Origin: Chloroflexota bacterium
GTDB taxonomy: Bacteria; Chloroflexota; Dehalococcoidia; Lucifugimonadales; UBA3495
Direction of reading: 5' to 3'
Assembly (NCBI GenBank): GCA_028874675.1
Contig: JAPPJA010000064.1
Location: 1-7,256, forward strand
Length of the DNA stretch: 7,256 nucleotides
Under the pieces are notes generated by a model. That model was given only the letters and a program-made list of their open reading frames with translations, searched no databases and had not been told where the DNA came from. Of the stretch, positions 1 through 6,216 are shown piece after piece (the stretch's first letter is position 1; the number at the start of each line of letters is the position of its first letter). Position numbers and translations under genes: made by a program.

Positions 1-212
1 CTTCCCAGGGAAAATTCTAAGACCCTTAAAACCAAGTTTGACTGAATACTAGACAGCAGCACTTTAACCAGTTGGTCGACAGGGCGTTGATGCCAAAGGC
101 TGGGCGACCAAGAACGGGCACATCGGAAATCGAAGCCGAGATCGATGCTAGAGTGTACCAGTTATACGGACTAACGGCTTCAGAAATTGCCGCAGTAGAA
201 GAGCGGTTTTAG
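1..212 (+). pseudogene. C-terminal end of Eco57I/PglX-type adenine DNA methyltransferase, frameshifted
   Basis: Reading to the TAG at 210-212 gives RQQHFNQLVDRAL, then EIEAEIDARVYQLYGLTASEIAAVEERF. The pattern EIDxxVYxLYGLTxxEIxxVE is the usual C-terminal end of Eco57I-type restriction-modification enzymes and of BREX PglX-like N6-adenine methyltransferases. This frame is closed upstream by stops at 18-20, 27-29 and 39-41. The neighbouring frame is open from base 2 to a TAG at 50-52 and reads LKPSLTE just before the break. Such proline-rich text normally precedes the QQxxFxxLVD helix, so losing one base around 45-49 would give one continuous protein. I infer a frameshifted gene, or a sequencing error, whose methyltransferase and recognition domains lie left of the window. 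The family call is fairly safe; the frameshift is probable. It converges on a second recognition-domain fragment on the opposite strand. Confidence 0.68.
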
Positions 213-264
213 CACAGCGGGCCAACTTGGGGGGTGTCCGGTTATGAGAATTCGCAAAATGGAA

Positions 265-282
265 GTTTCATGTTTATGAAAC
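265..282. repeat. Hairpin between the two convergent methyltransferase ends
   Basis: A perfect 7-bp inverted repeat, GTTTCAT (265-271) and ATGAAAC (276-282), has a 4-base spacer. It overlaps the stop codon of the minus-strand fragment (274-276) and sits in the 61-bp gap (213-273) between the two convergent ends. No run of T follows on either strand, so it is a poor intrinsic terminator. It could be a weak bidirectional terminator, a recombinase core site or chance. Nothing else is recognisable in the gap. Confidence 0.4.
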
Positions 283-1068
283 CGCCCGAATCTCATCGTC
301 CGTGAGTCCGTAAAGCCGGAATACCAACTTGTTGATTTCAGCCTCTTCCTTCTTGGTGTTCGCGGCCAGATTATCCGATTTGAGCAAAAGGATCTGGTCA
401 ACCTGTTCAACCAACAGCCTCTGCCTTTTGACCGCGACATTCGGGATCGGCAGTCGTTCAACAGCGAATTTCTTCCACTGAAGGACTCCCATTCCGGTGG
501 TTAAAGCCGTGGTTTCTATGAACCACGTCACTAGGCTACTATTGAGAACCGCGCACAGGTATTTCAGAGCGTTGCCGGTCATGATGAACCCCTTATCGTT
601 GCAGAACAACTCCTGGTCGGAGTAAGCAAATCTGCCTTCAGGGGACATATCCATCCAGAGCAGCTTCTCCTTCGAGAAATCTGCGTGGTAAGCGCAGGTA
701 TCCTGCATTTCGTACCAGGCATTGCTGGTTTTCTTGCGCGACCTGGTTCCGTCTGAAAGCCTTTTGCCACTCTGCTCTAGCCGCGCTTTGCCGAAAGTGA
801 GCAGATGCTTCTTCACTGCCGGGTAATCGTCGATGCTAACGCCCAGAGCGGGAAAAGTTGCGATGAGCCACAGATCTTGCCATTCTGCCTTGTAACGCCG
901 GATGTCGCGGCCACGTACCACGGGCTTGAGAATCTCGGCGGACTTGGGGTCCGCAGCGACCAATGCTTCTTTAGTCCGGTTATCGATGATGAAGGCTTCG
1001 TTGTAGCCGGTTTTTATTCCGTAGTTAATCGCATAGGTGCGTCCTAAGTCATACCGGCCCACCATCAC
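274..1068 (-). pseudogene. Orphan target-recognition domain of an Eco57I/PglX-type methyltransferase, N-terminally truncated
   Basis: The 264 codons match only the TaqI-like C-terminal specificity domain of Eco57I-type enzymes, which chooses the DNA sequence to be methylated. The order is typical: INYGIKTGYNEAFIID at residues 15-29, VRGRDIRRY at 51-59, SNAWYEMQDT at 115-124, LKYLCAVLNSSLVTWFI at 168-184, LQWKKFAVERLPIPN at 196-210, and the terminal INKLVFRLYGLTDDEI at 245-260. Full-length enzymes have several hundred residues of methyltransferase domain, with an NPPY motif, before this point; none is present. The frame opens with GTG directly after an in-frame TAG (1069-1071), and no Shine-Dalgarno sequence precedes it. 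I infer a silent recognition cassette or a decayed remnant that is probably not translated. Being opposite to the 1-212 end and close to a recombinase gene favours the cassette idea. GC is lower than in the right-hand genes. Confidence 0.8.
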
Positions 1069-1245
1069 CTATCATTCGTTTGGCTGCTTGTCCACCTGGC
1101 GGAGTGTCAAAGTAGCGACAACTGTATTCCGCTCCACCACAGCGGTCGCACAATACTACGCCTGAAAACAAGCATGGCGCAGGTCATTTTGGGTCCGATC
1201 AAGGTTGAAGTCTTTCTCCAACCCGGTAGAAGGCCAACATAGTCA

Positions 1246-1297
1246 TGTCTCGATGTTTCCCCGCACAAAACACCCAGCGGGGCAACCTATCGAGACG
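1246..1297. repeat. Long imperfect palindrome in the recombinase leader
   Basis: Three nested pairs of arms can be read: GTCTCGAT (1247-1254) with ATCGAGAC (1289-1296), GTT (1255-1257) with AAC (1284-1286), and CCCCGC (1259-1264) with GCGGGG (1277-1282). The loop is 12 bases. Seventeen Watson-Crick pairs form, broken only by one T/C mismatch and a two-base bulge. The structure ends 26 bases before the ATG at 1324. No T-tract follows, so an intrinsic terminator is unlikely. It could be a recombinase binding or crossover site, an operator for autoregulation, or an mRNA leader hairpin affecting translation. Confidence 0.6.
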
Positions 1298-1313
1298 ATT
1301 TCTGCCGAAACAT

Positions 1314-1318
1314 GGAGG
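1314..1318 (+). promoter_or_regulatory. Ribosome-binding site deciding the recombinase start
   Basis: GGAGG lies five bases before ATG 1324. An upstream in-frame ATG at 1312 overlaps this motif and has no Shine-Dalgarno sequence of its own. The start at 1324 is therefore preferred. Confidence 0.75.
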
Positions 1319-1323
1319 ACGAT

Positions 1324-2292
1324 ATGGAAACCTCAGGAATAACAGACTGGGACCCCCCGAGAATAGCGCTGTATTCGGAATTGTCCGACAACACCCGGTC
1401 CGCATATCAGAAGGGTTGGAACAGGTTCAAGGACTATTGCCTCGCAGAATGCATCACAGACCCCCTGTCCGCATCTCCCGAAACGGTTGCAGGGTTCTTC
1501 GTTCACCTGGGCACACACCCGAGTCCACTCAGTGGTATTATACTCTCAATGGGCACCGTGACCCTTTACAAGAGTGCCCTAAACAAGAGATACGTTGAGG
1601 CAGGAAGACCATCACCCACGAATCACCCGGCAGTCCGTTCCACACTCAGGGGTTTGGCTCGTATCAAGGGGTCCGCAAGCCGCAAAGTGGAAGCTTTGCG
1701 CGAATATCACATTGAGGCCATGATGCAAGCGTGCCCCAATACACTGATCGGCAAGAGGGACGCCGCAATCATTGCACTCGGTTTCGCGGGAGCCTTGCGA
1801 CGCTCTGAGTTATGCGGTCTGCACGTGGATGACCTTGAGTTTCTCGATTCCGGCGAGGCGCGCGAGGACCGGATGATCCTTACGATTCGCCATTCCAAGA
1901 CTGACCAGCAGGGCAAGGGGCAGAGGATCCCGATATTGGACGGAAATGGCATCCGTCCGATAGAGCGCCTTCGGCTGTGGCTGGAAAGTTCAGGCATTAC
2001 CAGTGGTCCACTTTTCCAGACAATGAAGCGAGGGGGCTACTTGCGCGGCAATCCGTTGCACCACAGCGATGTTCCTCGCATCGTCAAGCATTATGCGGCG
2101 CTCATAGGTCTTGATCCGAAAGACGTGGCAGGACATTCATTGAGGGCGGGTTTCGTCACCAGTGCCGCAGTTCATCACGCACGATTGGACAGGATCATGT
2201 CCGTGACTCGACACACAAATCCTTCTACGGTTATGAGATACATACGTGAGGCGGATGCTTTCGCAGATCATGCAGGGCGGCATTTTCTCTAG
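1324..2292 (+). CDS. Tyrosine site-specific recombinase (phage integrase family)
   Basis: This complete 322-residue protein cuts and rejoins DNA through a covalent 3'-phosphotyrosine intermediate. The N-terminal third (about 20-110) fits a SAM-like core-binding domain, including SDNTRSAYQKGWNRFKDYC. The catalytic domain (about 122-315) keeps every expected residue: Arg159 in GALRRSEL, Lys192 in HSKT, His271 and Arg274 in GHSLRAGF, His297 in TRHTN, and the nucleophile Tyr306 in MRYIREA. The enzyme therefore looks active. Its length and simple layout suit a stand-alone recombinase or XerC/D-like integrase rather than a large phage integrase with an arm-binding domain. The start follows GGAGG with 5-base spacing. 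It lies between fragments of DNA-methyltransferase recognition domains and a nuclease-helicase, and the helicase begins 91 bp downstream on the same strand. The role inferred from context is inversion or exchange of specificity segments. Mobilisation of the island is the main alternative. Its natural sites are unknown. Confidence 0.92.
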   Translation: METSGITDWDPPRIALYSELSDNTRSAYQKGWNRFKDYCLAECITDPLSASPETVAGFFVHLGTHPSPLSGIILSMGTVTLYKSALNKRYVEAGRPSPTNHPAVRSTLRGLARIKGSASRKVEALREYHIEAMMQACPNTLIGKRDAAIIALGFAGALRRSELCGLHVDDLEFLDSGEAREDRMILTIRHSKTDQQGKGQRIPILDGNGIRPIERLRLWLESSGITSGPLFQTMKRGGYLRGNPLHHSDVPRIVKHYAALIGLDPKDVAGHSLRAGFVTSAAVHHARLDRIMSVTRHTNPSTVMRYIREADAFADHAGRHFL

Positions 2293-2383
2293 GTCCGTTC
2301 AGGGCGGCAGAGGATGGGGCACCAAATGGCTATGGGATGCCAAATTTCCAATACCTAACACAGGGGCAGCGATTTAGACCGTC
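2293..2383 (+). other. Spacer between recombinase and helicase, possible recognition-domain scrap
   Basis: The 91 bp contain a 27-codon open stretch (2294-2374, TAG at 2375-2377) ending GTKWLWDAKFPIPNTGAAI. The W...FPIPN pattern recalls the WKKFAVERLPIPN segment of the orphan recognition domain at 274-1068, so this may be a third scrap of that family; the match is short and uncertain. The same TAG closes the helicase frame just upstream of its ATG. No good Shine-Dalgarno sequence, terminator or promoter is evident. The short gap would permit co-transcription of the two genes. Confidence 0.3.
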
Positions 2384-5300
2384 ATGACCATCCTTCACGC
2401 CCACAGCGAGCCGCAGTTTACTGATTATCTGCGCTCCGTCATAGGTGAGGGCGACGGCCGGCCCCACAGCGTCGACATCGCAGTGGGCTATTTCTACCTG
2501 TCTGGCTACACCCAGGTAGCCGACTTGCTGGCAAACCGTCCTGGCAGGGTACGTATCCTGATTGGACGCACTGACACACCCACACGTCAGGAGATAGTCG
2601 CCGGATACAATCCCAGGGAAGCGGCCAGCGATTACCTCCACCGTCAGAATCGCAGAGAGGAGGCCGTTGCCAGAGATGAAACCCTGGACAATGTGGGGCG
2701 CAACGCGGCAGCCCAGCCTCAAGATGAAAGAAGTGAAGCGGGCATTAAGTCATTGGCCAGGCTAATCGCCAATGGCAGAGTCGACGTACGGGCCTATCTT
2801 AAAGGACGGATGCACGCCAAGGCTTATATCGGATACACGGGCCTAACTGCTAACCCAGGTACCGCCATCATCGGCAGCACCAATTTCTCGTCGGCCGGAT
2901 TCATGGGCAATACCGAGCTAAACTACCCCGTGTCCCATAGTGGTGATATTCAGGAGATCAAGCAATGGTTCGAGCGACTGTGGAACGAAAGTGAACCCGT
3001 AGCAGACCGGGTGGTCGAGCAACTGAACAGCAGTTGGCCCCTTGCCCAACCCGATCCCTATTTGATCTACCTCAAAGTCCTCTACGAGCTTTACGGGGCC
3101 ACGTTGGGCGACCAAACTGTGGCTATGACGGTTCCGCCAGTAGAACTGACTGATTATCAGCAGGATGCGGTTGCCGCCGGTATGGCCATGCTGGAACTGC
3201 ATGGCGGTTGCTACATAGCCGATGTAGTAGGTATGGGCAAGACCTATGTGGGGGCGGAGATACTGCGGCGCCTCGCCCTGAAGGAGCGCGATGCCGGAGA
3301 CCCATTAATCATATGTCCCGCCAGCCTGCGAGATATGTGGGACCGCACCTGCGACTTGTTCGGACTAAACGACGCCGACGTGCTGAGCCGGGGGCGTCTC
3401 ACGGAAGCGGCTGTGGCCAGTGACCGCAGCCTTCAGAAGATGTTGCGCAACGCTGGGCCCGTCCTGATCGACGAGGCCCATGGCTTCAGAAACAACAGCC
3501 AACGCAGGCGTGTGCTTCTGAACCTGCTCAAGGGCTCCAAGCGGCACCGGGTCATACTGTTGTCCGCGACGCCCCAAAACCTGGCGCCCAGAGACATACT
3601 ACGGCAATTGGAGCTGTTTTTGGATGTCAACCACCACGAATTGCCCGGAGTCGGGGGGAACCTGTCGCAGTATTTTCCTGGAGACCCGTCAACCGCGGAG
3701 CCGCAGCAGATAGCCAAGATATTGCGAAACGTCCTCATCCGCCGGCGCCGACAGGACATTCAGGAGCACTATCAGAACTCCACCCTAAACGGCCGTCCCG
3801 TCCAGTTTCCCCAACCCAGGTTATCCAACCGGGAATACAGTCTGGATCATGCGTACCGCAAGGCCGGCGGCATCGAGAAAATCACCTCGTTACTCAAACA
3901 GTACCAGGCCTCCCGCTACAAGCCAGGAGAATACTTGCACGAGGATAAAAAATCCCTTTCCCGGTACGCCAACATAGTGCAGAGCCAGCGGGGCAATCTG
4001 GCCGGCATCATGACCACAAACCTGTGGAAGCGGCTGGAATCATCCATTCCGGCATTCCAGAGCACGCTCCAGACCTTACTTCGGAGCAACCGGGAATTCC
4101 GCAACCAGATACTGAGCGGGGGTGTTAGCCAGGACGATGGATCCCTCGACAGTGAAGAAGCGCTCACCATAGACCTGCCTAACGATGAAGAGCTCGACAC
4201 TGACCAGTTGGACCAAGAAGAGGAATACCTCACCATCAGGGACCGGTCCTATCCAGCCGAGGACTTCGACTGTCCGCGTTGGCTTGATGACCTGGAACAG
4301 GACCGCCGCATTTTGGCCGCATTGCTTGATGCGTTGGAAGACATTCAACCCAGCGATGACGCCAAACTCTACGAGATTAAGAGCTTCCTCAAATCCCCGG
4401 GCGTGGCTGGCGAGAAAGTCCTCATATTCACCGAGTCCAAGGTAACCGCCCGGTACTTGCTGAGTGAACTGCAATCCGACAACCCTGGGGTCAAGATAGA
4501 CCTCCTGGTAGGTGGCGACGGCCGCACCGGGCAGAAGGTTGCCCGGTTCTCACCTAAGAGCAATGACCGGCCCGATATGCCTGAGTCCGAACAAACCCGC
4601 ATTTTGATCGCTACCGACGTAATCGCGGAGGGTCAGAACCTACAGGACTGCAACCGGGTGTTCAGCTACGACATCCATTGGAATCCCGTCACCCTCATTC
4701 AGCGCTACGGACGGGTGGACCGCATCACCACGGAACATACCGAGGTCTACCTACACAACATGATGCCCGACCCGACCGTGGAAAACACCATAGGGGTCAG
4801 GGAACGGGTGAGAGATCGAGTCCAGGCATTTCACGACCTGATCGGTCTGGATAACGCCATCCTCGAGAACGGCGAACAGGTCAACCCCGATTCCATTTAC
4901 GGCATATACGAAGGTGAGATGCCCTTGGAACGGGACGACATCAGCGACAACCTCGCCGTGGCCCAGCAGGCCAATGCGCTGCTTAACCGAATCCGGCGGG
5001 AACAGCCGGATTTGTGGACCAGGTTGTGGCTGATGCCCGATGGCTTGCGAGCGGCAATGACGGGAATAGAGCAACCCAACCCCGGTTCGACCATCGTCCT
5101 GACCGCGTGGGAGGAAGTCAAGCAGGGCTATGCTGTCAACTCGGCGGGACAAGTGAAGAGGCTAACGGAAGCTGAGCTAGTTCGTCAGGTTGAGTGCGCA
5201 CCAGGAACTTTGGCGGTGCCATTGCCGGATAATACCAACGAACGAGTGGGGGCCGCTGCGGCGGCCCTGGCCGCGTCAATGGCTCCTCAGCCCGTAACAT

Positions 5301-5620
5301 TAGAACCTCGCCAATGGGACGGGCGAGTCAGCCGGTACATTAACGAGCAACTGGCCCTTCTAAGGCTTGACGACCAAGCCGATGCTACGCGCCTCCGGCA
5401 TTTGGAATCCCTACGGGTAGCGTTCAACAGCGAATTGCCTATTGGCGTGAACGAAAAGATTGAGACCCTGATGCGCAAGGGTATAGAGGGTGACCCACTG
5501 GTCTCCTCACTTACCGCAATGCTGGCCGAATTACGGCCCTCCACGGCAACCGTTGAAACTCACCATGGAGTGAACACTGACATTCGCATAGTCTGCTCAT
5601 TGGGTATCGTCTCCGGCTGA
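2384..5620 (+). CDS. Phospholipase D-like nuclease fused to SNF2/DEAH helicase, defence-type
   Basis: This complete 1078-residue protein probably translocates on DNA and cleaves it in a restriction-type defence system. Residues about 1-210 form a PLD-like nuclease domain: HAKAYIG at 144-150 (His144, Lys146), GSTNFSSAGF at 164-173, and NTELN at 176-180. Only one HKD motif is present, and its usual Asp position (151) is Tyr. The helicase core follows. Walker A is DVVGMGKT (280-287), motif II is DEAH (363-366), motif III is LSAT (393-396), motif IV is near VLIFTES (679-685), motif V is ATDVIAEGQNLQ (743-754), and motif VI is QRYGRVDR (773-780). A very acidic linker (about 583-616) lies between the two RecA-like lobes. 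About 300 C-terminal residues have no recognised domain. An in-frame TAG nine bases upstream makes ATG 2384 the first possible start, and no clear Shine-Dalgarno sequence precedes it. DISARM DrmD helicases and PLD nucleases, or type III Res subunits, are the nearest functional analogies; the exact system is uncertain. The helicase call is secure. Confidence 0.88.
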   Translation: MTILHAHSEPQFTDYLRSVIGEGDGRPHSVDIAVGYFYLSGYTQVADLLANRPGRVRILIGRTDTPTRQEIVAGYNPREAASDYLHRQNRREEAVARDETLDNVGRNAAAQPQDERSEAGIKSLARLIANGRVDVRAYLKGRMHAKAYIGYTGLTANPGTAIIGSTNFSSAGFMGNTELNYPVSHSGDIQEIKQWFERLWNESEPVADRVVEQLNSSWPLAQPDPYLIYLKVLYELYGATLGDQTVAMTVPPVELTDYQQDAVAAGMAMLELHGGCYIADVVGMGKTYVGAEILRRLALKERDAGDPLIICPASLRDMWDRTCDLFGLNDADVLSRGRLTEAAVASDRSLQKMLRNAGPVLIDEAHGFRNNSQRRRVLLNLLKGSKRHRVILLSATPQNLAPRDILRQLELFLDVNHHELPGVGGNLSQYFPGDPSTAEPQQIAKILRNVLIRRRRQDIQEHYQNSTLNGRPVQFPQPRLSNREYSLDHAYRKAGGIEKITSLLKQYQASRYKPGEYLHEDKKSLSRYANIVQSQRGNLAGIMTTNLWKRLESSIPAFQSTLQTLLRSNREFRNQILSGGVSQDDGSLDSEEALTIDLPNDEELDTDQLDQEEEYLTIRDRSYPAEDFDCPRWLDDLEQDRRILAALLDALEDIQPSDDAKLYEIKSFLKSPGVAGEKVLIFTESKVTARYLLSELQSDNPGVKIDLLVGGDGRTGQKVARFSPKSNDRPDMPESEQTRILIATDVIAEGQNLQDCNRVFSYDIHWNPVTLIQRYGRVDRITTEHTEVYLHNMMPDPTVENTIGVRERVRDRVQAFHDLIGLDNAILENGEQVNPDSIYGIYEGEMPLERDDISDNLAVAQQANALLNRIRREQPDLWTRLWLMPDGLRAAMTGIEQPNPGSTIVLTAWEEVKQGYAVNSAGQVKRLTEAELVRQVECAPGTLAVPLPDNTNERVGAAAAALAASMAPQPVTLEPRQWDGRVSRYINEQLALLRLDDQADATRLRHLESLRVAFNSELPIGVNEKIETLMRKGIEGDPLVSSLTAMLAELRPSTATVETHHGVNTDIRIVCSLGIVSG

Positions 5621-5741
5621 TTCCAACCGGTCAACCTGATGTGGCTCCCACAAAGAGCCAATCCCCAAAGCCTGCACCCGTCAATATCCCGGAACTGCCA
5701 GACGTTGCCAGGAGGCAAGGGAGCCTTCCAATCGTCCCACG

Positions 5742-5746
5742 GGAGG
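5742..5746 (+). promoter_or_regulatory. Possible ribosome-binding site for the HTH gene
   Basis: GGAGG lies 11 bases before the in-frame ATG at 5758. The spacing is long but usable. It supports the short form of the HTH protein over the GTG at 5641, which has no Shine-Dalgarno sequence. Confidence 0.4.
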
Positions 5747-5757
5747 ACCATGGTTCA

Positions 5758-6003
5758 ATGCCGAGACAACGCATTCACCACAGCAGAGCAACCCAAGACT
5801 ACCCGGACGACTTCTCCCGGCGGCTGGTGCGCTTCAAGGAGGCGGCGGACCTGTCGTGGGCGGAACTATACCGCCGCCTCGGCGTCGATCCCGAGACCCC
5901 GAGGCGCTGGCGGGACAAGGGAGTGCTCCCCACGGGGAAGCACCTGACGGCGCTGCTGGCCCTGGCCGACTCTTTCGGGCTGGGCCATTTGTTCCGGGAG
6001 TGA
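5758..6003 (+). CDS. Small XRE-like helix-turn-helix DNA-binding protein
   Basis: The protein has 81 residues and is almost entirely one helix-turn-helix domain. FSRRLVRFKEAADLS (19-33) would be helix 1, WAELYRRLGV (34-43) helix 2, and DPETPRRWRDKG (44-55) the turn and recognition helix. KHLTALLALADSFGL (61-75) forms the closing helices of an XRE/Cro-like fold. It probably binds DNA as a transcriptional regulator; no ligand or partner domain is present. The frame stays open upstream to GTG 5641, which would add 39 low-complexity, proline-rich residues. I prefer ATG 5758 because the added part shows no domain and the GTG lacks a Shine-Dalgarno sequence. It lies 137 bp after the helicase and 213 bp before the TPR gene on the same strand. 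It could regulate either neighbour, and the small inverted repeats downstream could be its sites; this is inference only. Confidence 0.65.
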   Translation: MPRQRIHHSRATQDYPDDFSRRLVRFKEAADLSWAELYRRLGVDPETPRRWRDKGVLPTGKHLTALLALADSFGLGHLFRE

Positions 6004-6018
6004 ACGGAACGGCCGGGG

Positions 6019-6037
6019 CCGGAGGGCAAATCTCCGG
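6019..6037. repeat. Small hairpin after the HTH gene
   Basis: CCGGAG (6019-6024) and CTCCGG (6032-6037) form a perfect 6-bp stem with a 7-base loop, 15 bases after the HTH stop codon. No T-tract follows, so it is at best a weak or Rho-assisted end signal. In such GC-rich DNA, chance is also possible. Confidence 0.3.
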
Positions 6038-6139
6038 TCATAGGTGTCCAATCCACCGGGAAGCGGCTCCCCGGTCGGAACATTGCTGACAGGGCGGCGT
6101 TGCATTCCGGGGAGGGCTCCACCATCATAGAGCATGGTT

Positions 6140-6152
6140 CGGGACAGTCCCG
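6140..6152. promoter_or_regulatory. Palindrome upstream of the TPR gene, candidate operator
   Basis: CGGGAC and GTCCCG are perfect 6-bp arms around one central A, 64 bases before the TPR start codon. Compact dyads of this kind suit dimeric HTH regulators, and a small XRE-like protein is encoded just upstream. The link is inferred. The rest of the 6004-6216 gap shows no convincing promoter or RNA gene. Confidence 0.25.
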
Positions 6153-6205
6153 TAAGGGGGCCGGGAGGCGTCCTCACGCCGGGCGGCGAGCCATCAGAAC
6201 GTGAG

Positions 6206-6210
6206 GGAGG
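6206..6210 (+). promoter_or_regulatory. Ribosome-binding site of the TPR gene
   Basis: GGAGG lies six bases before ATG 6217, within GGGAGGAG. This near-ideal signal fixes the start of the TPR protein. Confidence 0.8.
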
Positions 6211-6216
6211 AGTGCC

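Larger units (their letters stand above)
1069..1323. other. Recombinase leader region with gene scraps
   Basis: No intact gene lies between the orphan recognition domain and the recombinase start. The minus strand has a 44-codon open stretch (1052-1183, stop TGA at 1049-1051) with CLFSGVVLCDRCGGAEYSC, which resembles the zinc-ribbon part of large serine recombinases; this is weak. On the plus strand, a frame through 1209-1288 reads SLS, ANIV and QRGNL in the order found inside the downstream helicase, interrupted by stops. The right half holds a long imperfect palindrome (1246-1297) and a minor hairpin (GGTTG 1203-1207 with CAACC 1219-1223). I see no convincing promoter. The region looks like an accretion point of broken fragments. 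Confidence 0.4.

Noticed and set aside
1246..1297. Palindrome considered as an integron attC site or an intrinsic terminator
   Set aside because: The arms run GTT...AAC rather than AAC...GTT, no cassette array is present, and no T-tract follows the stem on either strand.
1312..1323. Upstream ATG as the start of the recombinase
   Set aside because: It lacks a ribosome-binding site, and it overlaps the GGAGG that serves the ATG at 1324.
1245..1598. 117-codon plus-strand open frame overlapping the recombinase
   Set aside because: It overlaps the recombinase in another frame, shows no domain, and its start lies within the palindrome. The recombinase frame carries all catalytic motifs.
239..2238. 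Eleven-base direct repeat CGGTTATGAGA at 239-249 and 2228-2238, considered as an attachment pair
   Set aside because: The second copy encodes the active-site tyrosine region of the recombinase, and several 11-base matches are expected by chance in a window this size.
6100..6128. Possible sigma-70 promoter TTGCAT, 17 bases, CATCAT before the TPR gene
   Set aside because: It matches only three of six and four of six consensus positions, so it is not convincing in GC-rich DNA.
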